DNA of 64,000 bases from Trifolium pratense (Eukaryota; Streptophyta; Magnoliopsida; Fabales; Fabaceae), in the NCBI RefSeq assembly GCF_020283565.1, contig NC_060060.1, positions 6,882,001-6,946,000 on the forward strand, in the 5' to 3' direction. The notes under the pieces were generated by a model. That model saw only the letters and a list, made by a program, of their open reading frames with translations. It was not told where the DNA came from and did not search any database. The position numbers and the translations under genes were made by a program. Shown here piece after piece: positions 23,273 to 36,761 of this stretch (its first letter is position 1; each line of letters opens with the position of its first letter).

Positions 23273-24390
23273 ATTTTTACACAATAACAGTTTAATACAA
23301 CACTCAAATTGAAAAGAATTCCTCGTTTTGATGCTCAACAATCAATTAATTTATCCTCAGTCTTCAAGGGTGTGTGTGTCTGTGTTTGTTGGTTTAGCAA
23401 CCTCCTCTGTTCACCTGTTCTTATATTTGTGTCTGAGACTGTACAATAGGAACAATTTCTATTAACCAATGTTGAGTAAGAGCTAAAGCTAACTGCTAAT
23501 GCAAAACACATTATATGCCGCAAGCTATAAGCTGAAACCAAAAATGCAAAACACATCTGACCCCAGTCCCCTCCCCTCAATTTATACCCTCTGAAACAGA
23601 TTTTTTCTCCCTTTCCATTTGCATTATATGTTGATATGAATTGATAACATATGGAATTCTACCAATTGAGGGGCAAACTACCAGTTACTGGATTTCAGCT
23701 TCTCATTGGATAAGGGGATTGGAATATTTGTAGACCTTTGAAATAATTCTAAACTAAGCTTTCAATACTAGACAAATATTTACTTCTAACGAAATACAAA
23801 ATGACAAATCCTAATCTGAAGCATTGATTTTCTTCGACTCTCTAGTCTTAACAAGTTTGATCTTACCTTATAAAATGTGGTTAATAAATAATTTGATTAT
23901 ATAGCAACAACCAAGCCTTATCCCACTAAGTGGGGTCGGCTACATGGATCAAACGACGTCATAATGTTAACATATATCTATCCAACTCATTAATCTTTAG
24001 ATTTTTCTTAATAGTTTTTCTAGGTCAGCATCACAACATGTAGAATTAGTAGACATACTAAAATGACCCAAAATCAAATTGAACAGGGTGATACCTAATC
24101 AACTGAATGCCAACAATATTTATATTTAGATTTACATGCACTTGTCTGTTTCTTTTTGGGATTTAGATGCACAAGGTAATTCACTAACAAATTTCCTCCC
24201 ATTTTTCTTAAAATGTTTTATTTTAAATGTTTTGTTGTGGAATGATGTTTTATGAAGAAACATCAAATTGTTTACAAGATATTCTGCGTAGTAAACTTCT
24301 AATTGTTGTTTGTTGTGGCATTCAGGGAAGAACAAAAGAAAATCTGATGTACCTGCTGCTGAAATTTCGGCTGATGCAATGGTGGAATAG
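22477..24390 (+). CDS. Small conserved basic protein of unknown function, four exons
   Basis: Exons 22477-22638, 22742-22808, 23099-23179 and 24326-24390 join in frame to 375 bases, 124 residues. All introns have GT-AG ends. The protein is very basic: the N-terminal half has KRRRALVAERKR and GKRKRKLFKQWRR, suited to nuclear or nucleolar localisation and RNA binding. Exon 2 codes an acidic helix, exon 3 is lysine-rich, and the tail ends ADAMVE. I recall similar short proteins in other plants but cannot name a function. The telo-box in the leader hints at co-expression with ribosome biogenesis genes. Intron 2 holds a small inverted-repeat element, and intron 3 a long AT repeat. Confidence 0.8.
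22851..22976. mobile_element. Small MITE-like inverted-repeat element in intron 2
   Basis: The left end ATACTAAGTAGTCCCTAAAC and the right end, which reads ATACACTAAATAGTCCCTAA on the other strand, form imperfect terminal inverted repeats about 125 bp apart. No coding capacity. The target duplication is unclear, so the family is not assigned. Confidence 0.55.
23204..23270. repeat. (AT)n microsatellite
   Basis: About 33 uninterrupted AT units lie in intron 3 of the small basic protein gene, 25 bases after its donor site. Confidence 0.95.
23908..23975 (+). repeat. Dispersed plant repeat fragment with CCCACTAAGTGGG palindrome
   Basis: The phrase CAACCAAGCCTTATCCCAC, then a perfect palindrome and GGTCGGCTACATGGATCA, is a motif I recognise as scattered through many dicot genomes, often in introns and 3' regions. 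I believe it to be a SINE or LINE-type fragment but cannot fix its family. It lies in intron 3 of the gene. Confidence 0.35.
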
Positions 24391-26175
24391 TTTTTGTTGC
24401 CTGCTTGGTAGGTAGGAGAATAGAAGATGCAAAAGTGAGATGGGATAATGTTGTAACCTTAAATTGAGTGATGATTGGTAGGCTGTCTAGATATTTTCCT
24501 TTTTTCTTTTTATTATATGGTAAAAGAATGGAAGCTTTGTTTTAATGGTTTGAGTTGTTCAAATTGTTGTCGTATTCCTAGAAGAAATGTCACTTATTCA
24601 AGCAACTAAACTCTTGCAAATGTAAGATGGAGTAATATATCCCGTATTCGTAACAGATCTGACCCTTCTCTCAACCCTACCGGTGGGAGTTTTATAGCAC
24701 CGGCTTCTATTTGTCCTCTAATTATATTGATGATTAAAGGAAATCAGATTAGCTTATCGAAAGTGCTATTGATTCCAATAGCTTAAAATTAAATTGATGT
24801 GACCATTATTTTTCATTTAATTTTTTTTTGATTTGTGTTTGTGCCCAAATAAAATTAATTTGCGATTGTGTCAATGGAAGAATGCCTCTATTTCAAATTG
24901 AGAATGACTATTTGTGAATATTAAAACTAGATCACGTCTTTCGTTTTCAGTCTTTTTTCTTGGAGGAATTTAGATGTTATTATTGATACATGACTTAAAA
25001 TTTTAAGTTCCATTTTGATTGATATGAAGCTGTATTCATTTGACATAATTTTTTTTGGAAAGATTTCTCAAAATATTCCACCATCAACACACTCTTAAAA
25101 GACGTGAGAATGCATGTTAGGCATTGCATTTTACCTACAATCTGTTCAATAGTTGAGATTAAGACTTGGAGTTGATGATAGGAATAATCCTTGAGTAGGT
25201 GAAAATTTAAGATATTGGAGAACCTATATATATATATATGGATGCGATTAGTATTTCTATTATTAATCTGCCATATGCTACAAGGTGTTGAAAATGATTG
25301 TCATTATCTATCTTTGTCCCTTTCTGCATAAGGGTGGAATCCAATCCAATTTATTGGCAAGCAATGTAGTTTATACAAAAGATCGATCCAAATCTGATCT
25401 CCACAAGCAATGTAGAGCAGTATGTATATATACAAGACAATGAATATTTTAGTCTTTGGAGTCGGTTACTCATGTGTGGTCTGTTATTTTTTGTCTGAAA
25501 TTAAGGTTATAGATAATTACATGCGTATTTTTCTCCAACAATTTGGTAGAAGAAAAAGAGAAATGGTTGGTGTACGTAGAGAAAGAATGAACGGGTGATA
25601 GATAAATAGTATTTTGTCCGTAAATTTCTGATCAAACTCTTTTTCCAGATTTAAAATCAGAATCCAATGGTCTCAGTTGGGTATGAATGTTGTTATATTC
25701 ATTTCATTTTAATTAGTTATCTTCATTTCGTCTTCTCTTTTCTCTCACAACCTTTGGCTATTCATTCATTCATTCATTCCCCTAACCCAACCTAGCTAGG
25801 TACGTATGTTCATTCCCTTTATCATTGCGTTGATTAATTGGTTAATTTTCTACAATGTCATTGCCATCACAATCTGTTAAGCATAAACATACATATACTC
25901 ATACATGACATTGACATATTGACACTATAATAATTTAAGAAAGTGACATAACTCATAAGTGTTAGTGTCCAGTGTCGGACACTTACGTTACGCGCACCTG
26001 ACACCGGGCATGCCTAATCCAAAGAGTATCCATGCTTCATAGATTACAATTGTATTCAGATTATTATTTTAATCTAATGAATATTTATTGATCTCATCTG
26101 ATCATTACATGACAATACTAATTAATTCACTTTTTGTTGTTCATCTAGCTAGTCAGTGAGTCATATTAGAAGAAG
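24391..26175. other. Intergenic region with the actin promoter and leader intron
   Basis: The first part holds the 3' end of the small gene. No other gene is seen. Near the right end the pyrimidine-rich leader is followed by GTACGTATG at 25800, and AG sites occur at 26147-26156, some 20-28 bases before the actin ATG. This fits the leader intron found just upstream of the start codon in plant actin genes (about 25800-26150). Confidence 0.5.
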
Positions 26176-27846
<1,671 letters not shown>

Positions 27847-28791
27847 ATTGTTTGAGCAATAGGGTTATTCAAGGAAAAAGACTGCTCTTTTTTAATAAAG
27901 CAAGCATGCGTCCTCTTTCTTTCTTTCTTTCTAGATTACTACATTATAGGTATAATATCAAGTTTGTACCGCCTCCTCTCTCAATCAACTATGTAGAAGT
28001 CGGAAATCAAACCATTGATCACCTATTTAAGGGATTTAAAATCCCTACTACTCGGACCGTTTCACTGCTTGTATTATTATTCAATCATGCGATACTTGTA
28101 TCGCATTAAGTACATTTATCGAAAAAATATATTTAAAAAGAATGAGAAATAGTATTCAAAAGGTACAAAATGGTGGAGTACATTTGCCTTCTATTAATAA
28201 ATATAACAGTTGATTATTCATGTTATTGCCATTCAAAATACACTTAGTATAGTTTTATAATAATAGCAGTAAAGGCTAAATTTTGGGATGTGCGACTTGT
28301 GTGTTGTGGGCTATACTATAGATGTCTTTTTTTCAATACTACATGTCATTCCAATAACAAAGTGTATAAAAAAATGGCAATTTATAAAAAAGCCAATTTA
28401 TAAAGCCACAATTTAGGGATTAAGTTATTTTCAATTAGTGATTCACATAAAAAGAAGTTATTTTTAATTTGTGTGGAAGATTATTTAGGCGCACGCGGGG
28501 CCTATGAATAATTATTAAATCAGTCATCACATCATGAAAATGATTCTTATTTTTTAGTTTTAAACTATTTTTTTTGACCTAAGTTGATTGATCTAAGTTG
28601 TAGAAATTATGACACTTTAATTAGTAATTCATTTTAAAATTTGAAATAAGTAAAATGGGCCATAGATAAGTAAATGAATTATTGATATTAGAAACATGTC
28701 CTAACAAATTACTCATGATGATTTGTTTTAATTTGAAGGAGCCAAGTTGATTATATTTTGTTGATGAATTGGATTAATGACGATTATTAGA
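27847..28791. other. Actin 3' region and intergenic sequence
   Basis: The first 200-250 bases should be the actin 3' untranslated region; the rest is AT-rich. This lies between two convergent genes. No ORF with a recognisable product, RNA gene or clear repeat was found. Confidence 0.5.
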
Positions 28792-29585
28792 TTACATGAT
28801 GGAACATGCATTTACATTGTCATCACTAAAAAGGGAGACAAGATTCTCATCATCTTGATGATTATTGGATGAGGCAGCCGGCGGCATAATGTTTCTAACA
28901 AATCCAGAGGGTGCCCTTCTGTCATAGGCTCCATAAGCATAAGGATAGTAAACAAGATGTTGTTCAACATAAGGCCAAAATTGTGCTCTTACTTTCCCAG
29001 TACTCTTTACCCTCTTTAACACCTTGTTTGGATCAACATAACCACTCACTATCACCCTGCTTTGCTTTCTGTTCACCTCCACAGATTTCACACCTGCAGA
29101 TCAATCCATCGAGACGATTCATTCAATATTAATCGCATAATATGCATGTCCTTCTTTCAAACTCACTAGTACTATATAATTACAGTATCAACTAACAACC
29201 TTTTAATGAAGTCACTGCATTTCTAACTCTTCTTTCACAACCATCACAGTCCATCCTCACTTTTATATCAACTGTCTGAAATTATACATGCTCTGAGTAA
29301 GTAGTTAGTAAGCAAATACTCCATCCGGTCACTGTTATAAGCAAATACTGATGTATACATAATAGTTTTTTCAATGTATCAAAAAAGTCAAATTAACTAA
29401 CTTATAACAACAGTGACATGATGGATTAAGTAAGGAAGTATGAAACTAGGCAGCTAGCTGGTGTGAGAAATTAATTAAATGTTAATCTTAATTACCTGCA
29501 TTGCTTTGCGCTTGGACCTCTTAATGGTGCTGGTGGTTACACTTACAGTATCACAGAAGTTGGAGAGGTAATCAAGTGCACCCAT
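28792..29585 (-). CDS. Heavy-metal-associated isoprenylated plant protein (HIPP)
   Basis: Exons on the minus strand are 29585-29496, 29275-29200 and 29093-28792, giving 155 residues with GT-AG introns. After a short basic N-terminus, a heavy-metal-associated domain (about residues 30-95) carries MDCDGC at 38-43, the MxCxxC metal site. The C-terminus is CSIM, a CaaX box for prenylation, so the protein is probably membrane-attached. Such proteins bind metals such as copper, zinc or cadmium and act in metal or stress handling. The single domain and length of about 150 match the one-domain HIPPs. It converges with the actin gene. Intron 1 contains a MITE-like sequence. Confidence 0.92.
29318..29428. 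mobile_element. Stowaway-like MITE in HIPP intron 1
   Basis: The left end CTCCATCCGGTCACTGTTAT pairs with the right end, which reads AATCCATCATGTCACTGTTG on the complement. The element is about 110 bp. The CTCCATCCGG terminus is a variant of the Stowaway consensus. Exact ends and the TA duplication are uncertain. Confidence 0.55.
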
Positions 29586-30800
29586 TTTGCTAGTACCTAA
29601 TTATAATTATAATAAAGCAAAAGTCAGGGATTGATCGAGAGATCAGTGAGAAAGTGAATTAGATGAGTGGTGTTTATATAGCTCAAAAGGATTTTCAGAG
29701 GACTAATTAATTAATGTGAAAAATATTACTACTAGGAGTATTATATTATATTATAAACCGCAATTATTAATGGGGACATATGTTCCAAAAGCTTAATTAG
29801 TGTTCCACATAATAGTGAGTGAGTGAGGGCCATGGACCATAGTAGCTTGCTCACTAGGGTCTATATATATATATTATTTGGACAATTCTTTTCAAATTAT
29901 GAGGTCGTGATGGTTATTTATGTGATTGTTATATGGAGAAGGAGAACTTGATGAAATTTACATATAGTCAATCATATTTTGAAAAAACTTAAAAATAGTA
30001 TTAAGTTAAAAAATTTACATATAGTCAATCATATTTGTTATTTAGAATCATCTTCTATAATCATGAAAAATAAAAGAATTATCATTTTAAATATGATGAT
30101 TACCCTTACTTTAATCTATTACTTTCCGGCGAGTGGACCCATAAAGTTGAAGCAATGATGATTACTTGAATCTATTATTATTACTTTCCGTGAGCACAAT
30201 ACATTACAAAGTACTCCTTGATCATTGATTCTTATCAACTAAAAAATGATTATACCATTATGATCATTGAGAGCCATCCTGAAGCTATAATAAAGTGTAG
30301 CCGCGCTCTGTATATTTGAAACTATCAGTGCATTCATTTTTCTTATGTTTACATTTCAATCCCTCGTTTAATATGTTCAATAATAAATACTAGTGCGTGC
30401 GTTGGATATATATAGAGAATAATAGATGATATATTTTTTGTTTAGCTCACGCAGTAGATGTTACTATTGCAGTTGTAAGGGGATTGTTGTAGATGAGATA
30501 TGTTCCCCCATATATAAATATGGATACAGTTTACTCAATAAAGCACCATCTTTCTTTTGCCAAAGCACTCTTCCACACAATCTAATTTGAAAGCAGCAGT
30601 TCAATTCTCTATTATTGTCTTCTCTTCTATCTATGTTTTTTTCTCAATAATCTGTAGTATCTTTTTTCCCCATAAATAATCTAGTAGTTAAACTCACACA
30701 CCTTAAAGGTAGAAAAATATGAAATTCTGAATTCAAACCTTAAATTCCTATGCATATCAATGTCGTTGCAGTTATCAACCATACATTTTTATCCCATTTT

Positions 30801-30886
<86 letters not shown>

Positions 30887-31132
30887 ATGACTTTTTATGC
30901 ACTAAAAGTCCAAAACTTGACTTCCAACATATATCTATTATATGTTTCAAAAAAAAAAAACATATATCTATTATATATGTGCTGACATAAAAGAATCCGA
31001 ACATGATAGTTATCCGGAAATCATAAAAAATAGAAAATGAAAAACTCAAATAATTTCAAAACAAAAAGAATCGATTGCCCAAACAGCCGGAGGATAATTT
31101 AAAATATGGCTTTCTGTATGATAAACCACTGC
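29586..31132. other. Intergenic region upstream of HIPP and downstream of FMT
   Basis: AT-rich sequence containing the HIPP promoter and the 3' end of the formyltransferase gene. A long AT repeat at 30803-30883 is the only clear structure. No gene is supported. Confidence 0.5.
30803..30883. repeat. (AT)n microsatellite
   Basis: About 40 uninterrupted AT units. Confidence 0.95.
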
Positions 31133-34100
31133 TCATAATTTCTTCAGCTTCTGTCCCCGCAGGCCATTCCAGAAAGCAGCTGCATTAACTACCTTTTTTC
31201 CAGGAAGCTGAAGTTCCAATACCTGAGTTACAACATCACTAAATTCAGAAAGTGCTCTTTTTCATATTAAACATTGGTGTGCTTCCTCAATGTTTAGTCC
31301 TCGTGCAATAGAGTAAAACACATTAAACAATAGTATCTTTCAAACCAAGTAGTTTTCATTAAACTTCTTGATATATTCCATAAAATTTTCATATAATTAC
31401 AGATTTAGAGAGAGATTCTGCATTTCAAGTTACAAAATACACTTATAAGCCCGCATGTGCACAATTTGGACCCCGGAGACATTTCCGCTTCATCCAATAC
31501 TATTTGTATTGAATATTAGTTTCAATTTCAAGTAACACAGGATTCCATAGAGCAATCAGTGAAAAGAACAAGAAGGGAATATCCCCTTATTTACAAAGCT
31601 CGTGTATAAACTAAACTAAATAGTGATTTTCAGTTAGAGACATTGGTTAACTTAAGCATAAACATCAGCTTGTGAGAATATATTGTAGCATTGAATTTCA
31701 ATATGCAACTGCTCAAACAAGTACTACACTTTTGGCCTAGAATTACTGTTTACTACTGAATAATGACTTTTAAAAGCAAATGGACAATTTCTAGGTTACA
31801 GTCAAAAGAGCACCTTGGAGACAAATTTATTTTTGTATGAAAAGAAACAATCCATTCAGTTTTGGCCACATGCTAAATTATACCGAAGAGTCATTACCCA
31901 AATTGTTTATATTTACCGACATTGAAGAATCTAAACTGTATAGGGATAAACAAGAGCTTCTCACTGAGACAAACCAAAAATTAAAAAGAAAATGGCAGTT
32001 TAGAAGATCAACTTTGGGAGTAGTTCTCTTCTGGTTTCCTAACATATGTTAGTCGTAGAAATTGGGCTTAGCATACAGATTACACTAAAACCTGTAACCT
32101 CAACTAGAAAGCACCTGTCTTTTTTTTTTTTTTTTGACATTTGAAGATGGAATACAGAAAGCACCTGTCTAGGTGGCGCAACTATGATTTAACTCTACAG
32201 TGATAACTGAAATTTCATGGTTGATTCTCAGAACTACACATACCTCAAGCATGGTGCCCCTTCCACATGGAAACACCAGTGCACCATCGACAAATGCAAT
32301 ATCATCTGCTTCATTGAACTGCACACTTTCATGAGTGCAAACTCGAGTGGTTATGATTTTAATCTCCAAAGTTTTCTTCTGACCAGTTCTGTCAACTACT
32401 AGAATCTTCGCTCTAGATCCTGGCCACCCTGAAAATGCACGAACCTAAAATTGTTGCGTCACAACTGCACAGTTCAAAGAAAATCATGAAGTTTACCTTG
32501 TTATGGAGAACAAATGCTTCTTGATCAAAGAATAGCCATGATTCGTCTGGACCTATCTGCATAAAGTAGCAAAACGAAAATCAGATTAATTCCTTGTAAG
32601 TAAAATAATTCATCAACTGTATATAGTGAAGAAGTTTTTTCCTTTTTCTTTTTGTGGATAACCAAGATATAGAATGGAGTGAAATTAAAGGAACACAACA
32701 AGTTCTCCCCAATTTGACCAGTTTTTCACAGTTTCAAGACCTGTTTTTCTTATTACTCCTCAAAACTAGATAGGAGAACTTGGAGTTTGTGTTCTTCTGG
32801 TTTGTTTTTTCATCTGAAACAAGCAATAAGTTCAAGTATTTCATTTTGCATTTTCCCTACTCATAGAGCTCTAACAACTCTTACACCTAATATGTACCTT
32901 AGTAGGAGGTGTGGTCAGAAACAAACAGTAGTCCGCTTATTTTTTGCACAGTGAGACTTTTTTCATTATAGGAAGTAGGAACACATGCAAGGTGTCACCA
33001 CATCCAAGAATTACAATATAATTTGTTTAGTGTTCATGGTGAACACTTGATGCGCTCCCTTCCATTCTGTATAATTATCATTTACAAGTTTTGTTAGGAA
33101 TATGGAGGCTAAAAGTAAGCCATGTGTTTTATGAATGATTGTCTCAAAGGATTAGGAACTTATATTATCATTATATAAAGAGATGGAATAACCTTGTTGC
33201 GCTTTTGAGCCATCAATGTGGTTTCAGAAATAGAAAAGATTCCTAAAAGTTAATATGAAATAACAACTTTAACTAGTCCAGCAAGCAACATTGGGCAAAA
33301 GCAATGGAAGATCTGATATATGCTGAACTAATAATAATATCAATAGGGAAATCATTTCTTGTTCCCTTCTGATTAACATAATCAAAACTAACACTACCTT
33401 TGGTGCCAGTGTAGCCTTAGAATCATCTTGGGGTTGTGCCTTCTCTCTTGCAGATCCATCAAATATGGATGGAAGTTCCCTAATCAAAAGTTTAGATCCT
33501 GCTTTGTCAAATAAAGATAAGAACTGATTCTTAACAATGACTTTATATCAAAAGGTCTGAACTCAAAAAGCTTAGTGTAAAACTAGGAAAAAGAACATAG
33601 GAATGCAAAAGATAAATTAATATCCATGGAGAGAAGAATCATACCTTTATGAAACAGAAGCTCAAGCAAATCAGGTGCCTACATATATATGTATCTAAAG
33701 ATTTGTTAGGAAGAGGGAGTAAAAGAATAGCGTCCTAGTAAATTTGATCAAATAAGAAGAGAGAGTGTGCGCAAGACCCGTAATGAGTCATATGATGGAA
33801 AGTAAAACATGAGAGCTATGAAAACACACACATCCAATGGTTTTGCATATGCATGAACTCTCAAAAAGTAAAACATAGATAAATGTCCTCTGAAGGGAAG
33901 GAGGATAAAGTATATGATGGAAAGGTAGCACATGACATTTGCGAAATATTGTGATCATGTACCTAAGATATTATTAATAAATACAATCAAAGGAGCACAG
34001 CCCTGAATATAATATGCAGCAGTAGTGGTGATTATTCATTGAAACCAGCAGTTGAAAAAATTCATTAAGAAAAACAGCGACAATAGCTTTTATTTTGTAG

Positions 34101-35066
34101 CAAAGAAAGAGAAGAGAAATTTTCACCTTGATATGATCATCAACTTGAATTGTTTGAGTGGCAATGATAGGTCCAGCATCGAGTGCACGAACAGTGAATG
34201 CTAAGGATACTCCAGTTTGTTTAACACCATCCTAGTATAGAAATAGAAATGAATATATAAGCATTGAGAATTGTTGACATGTGATGGGGATGAAGGAAAA
34301 AGGTGGACCTGCAATGCTCTTTGAACAGGAGCAGCACCGCGATAGAATGGCAAAAGGCTAGGGTGAATGTTGACAGTTCCGAAAGTGGGAATATCTAGAA
34401 ACTTGGTGGGTAATATATTGCCATAAGCTGCCGTAATGCATAGCTGGGGTTGCAAAGCTTTTAAATCTGACAAGAAAGTATCCTGCAGCAGGAGCAGGAG
34501 GGAGGGAATGAATGAATCATTGAATTTTGTGATTAATAATAATAATAGTAACAAACAATTAAGAAGTATTAAGTAGTTAGTTACGTCTCCAGCACGTTGA
34601 GGAGTGAAAATAAGATGAGAAGAGAAGCCCCTCTCAAGAGCATAGTTGGCCAAGGGAGAGAGCGTAAGTTTTTTTCCCCTATCCCTTCTAGCTGCTGGTT
34701 GAGTCACAATAGCCGCAACCTAAATAGATAGATAGATAGATAGATAAACAAATTAATATTCCCTCAACACTTGAAAATGAAACCTAAATCCAATACTATA
34801 CTATACTATACTATACCTCAAAGGAAGAATGTGGAGAAGCAGAAGCGGTTAAAAGTGCATCAAGGACTATAGTGGAGACCTGAACGAATGAATGAATAAA
34901 AGAGAGACAGAGAGAATTTGATTGAGAAGACCTAATTAATGCAACTTACCTGAGGTGCCCCCAAGAGAACAACGGGTTTTTTCTTCTTGTTGTTGTTGGT
35001 GGAAGAGAACAATGAAGAAGGAGAAGACGCACTCTGATTCTGCACACACAATAACCGCCGAATCAT
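31133..35066 (-). CDS. FMT: Methionyl-tRNA formyltransferase, probably mitochondrial or plastid
   Basis: Ten exons on the minus strand: 35066-34950, 34879-34817, 34719-34585, 34482-34309, 34231-34127, 33678-33645, 33498-33398, 32556-32497, 32444-32244 and 31222-31133. They join without a frame error to 1080 bases, 359 residues. The enzyme transfers a formyl group from 10-formyltetrahydrofolate to initiator methionyl-tRNA in organelles. The catalytic core is in exons 4-5: VNIHPSLLPFYRGAAP with its SLLPxxRG signature, then LDAGPII. Exons 8-10 encode the C-terminal tRNA-binding domain (AFSGWPG, AAAFWNGLRGQ). The N-terminal 30 residues are rich in Ser, Asn, Arg and Lys and fit a transit peptide. 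The length is near that of plant homologues. Confidence 0.95.
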
Positions 35067-36314
35067 TTTCTTCGAATCCCTTCACCGGTGGCCTATCTTG
35101 TTGTTCTTCTAACGATTATCATTCATTCATTCATTCAATTAAACATTTTCTATCAAAATAAATAAATAAATAAATAGCGTTAGATGAATCTAACGGTCCA
35201 TAACATTTAAAAGGCTAGGAGTTCCCTAAAAAACGTTACTAAGAGGATTCTTCTTCTTCTTCTCCGCACGCACACGGACAGATTGGGAGTGTGAGCGAGC
35301 GCAGAGACAGAGGCTCCGCTGGTAGACAGACGTGTTTACATGAGGCTGTTGAGCGGGGCATCATTTTCGTCGTCGTCGAAATAAATGAATCTGATAAAGC
35401 AATTGAGAGAAAGAACAAGTGAAAGCGGCTCTGGTGGATTCCAATTGGGACATAGAAACAGCTCAGAAAGAAGGTTTTCTCGCTCTCGCTCAAAACCACT
35501 ACAAAACTGTGAAAGAAACTGACTTCGTTGCCAGAAAGAAAGAAAGAAATGACATCTTTCAACACTTGGCAGGCACTATCTCTCGCTAACCAAGCTCTGT
35601 TGCTCAATAATGTCTGCACCTTCTCATGGTCGTCTTGTATTGTATCTACATATCTTCACACCACTCCCCAATTTATACTATGAAAGTGAAGGTATGCGAG
35701 GTTTCTCTTATTCTCTTAATATAATTGAATTAATTTATGGGAAAATTGAAATTATGATGGCTATATTTGTTTGACAATATCGTTATTTTGATTGGTAAAA
35801 GAATTAAAATTCTACCAATGCTTGGATTGGTTCAGAATCCATCCGTCCCTTTCACTTTTTAATTTCATTTGACACTATTCCTTTATTCTTAGAAACGAAA
35901 ACATGCGATTACGTGATACCTTGGTTTCTATCATTTCCATTTCAACCATAAATGTGAGCATATCGTTCACTAATGGTAAAATAAGAGAACTTTCAATATT
36001 TACTTATATCATTATTGGCAAAAGAGGATAAAACACAGGCAACAATGAAGTTTGTCCAAGCCCTCAATTAAGGAAAGGCATACTCGATGCCTTATAAATA
36101 ATATAAGGTTTTATAAGACACAATTTGGGCTGAAACTATGGTACTACAAAACGATTTACAGTTCTCTCAACAAATATAATCCAATTGTAGGTATTACGAG
36201 AAAATGTTGGTTTTGCTTCTACGTTCTGGTTTTGCTCGACATCCAACTTCACAATTAGATTTTAATGGCTTAATTAAGTCCAGATGGAGATCTCAAATAA
36301 TTTTGTTAGTAAAT
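35067..36314. other. Region between FMT and the copia element
   Basis: Holds the FMT promoter. Short TCAT and GAAA runs are present. Frames overlap on both strands at 35240-35620; only the plus-strand piece at 35407-35589 has protein-like composition. Nothing else is supported. Confidence 0.4.
35407..35589 (+). pseudogene. Possible coding remnant or exon of an unidentified gene
   Basis: Plus-strand codons from 35407 to the TAA at 35587-35589 give a 60-residue stretch with balanced composition: VKAALVDSNW near the start, then ETAQKEGFLALAQNHYKTVK and VARKKERNDIFQHLAGTIS. It has no ATG in frame and follows a stop at 35404-35406. I do not recognise a family. It could be an internal exon, a broken gene, or chance, since an antisense frame is open here too. 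Confidence 0.25.
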
Positions 36315-36475
36315 TGTTGTAAATAAATAGTAAATATTCTATTATTAGGAGTAATCTTCTATTAGTAATTTGTATTTGGCCCATGAGCCCATTAGGTTAG
36401 AATAGCCTATATAAACACATTAGTGATTGTAAATTATTCATAACTTGTAATATAATAATATATTCAGTTTTCACA
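36315..36475 (+). repeat. 5' LTR of the copia element
   Basis: 161 bp, TGTTGTAAAT...TTTTCACA, with TATA box CTATATAAA at 36407-36415, about 60 bases before the LTR end. Confidence 0.92.
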
Positions 36476-36761
36476 TGGCATCAGAGCTCTCGTTCTTTGA
36501 GGGCCTTGCTTCCGCATAAACCCTAGCCGCCTTCATTGCGGTCATAAACCCTAACTGCCTTCATTGCAGGATTAGGATTTGTTACTACTGCCTTTATTGC
36601 AGTTTCAGCAAATAGTTGCGAAATCACTGTTCATGTGGTACTGTTCATCCACGACACTGTTCACGTGCGTACTGTTCATAGCAGTACTGTGCGTCACTGT
36701 TCATTCGAAAAAAAAAAACTTGGCTTTTTTGCTATTTTGTTCTCCTTATTAAGACAATCAC
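36476..36761 (+). promoter_or_regulatory. Copia leader: primer binding site and hairpin repeats
   Basis: After the primer binding site (36476-36487) come three 15-base hairpins, at 36527-36541 (CCGC-CTTCATT-GCGG), 36555-36569 (CTGC-CTTCATT-GCAG) and 36588-36602 (CTGC-CTTTATT-GCAG). These are followed by at least six copies of an ACTGTTCA-like octamer between about 36627 and 36705. The region is where retroelement packaging or dimerisation signals lie; that role is inference. Confidence 0.55.

Noticed and set aside
34201..34707. Single 168-codon minus-strand ORF
   Set aside because: It is FMT exons 3 and 4 read through the intron between them, not a separate gene.
35239..35619. Minus-strand 126-codon ORF
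   Set aside because: Composition is Ser/Phe/Leu-rich from a GAAA-rich complement, no domain, and it overlaps a more protein-like plus-strand frame.
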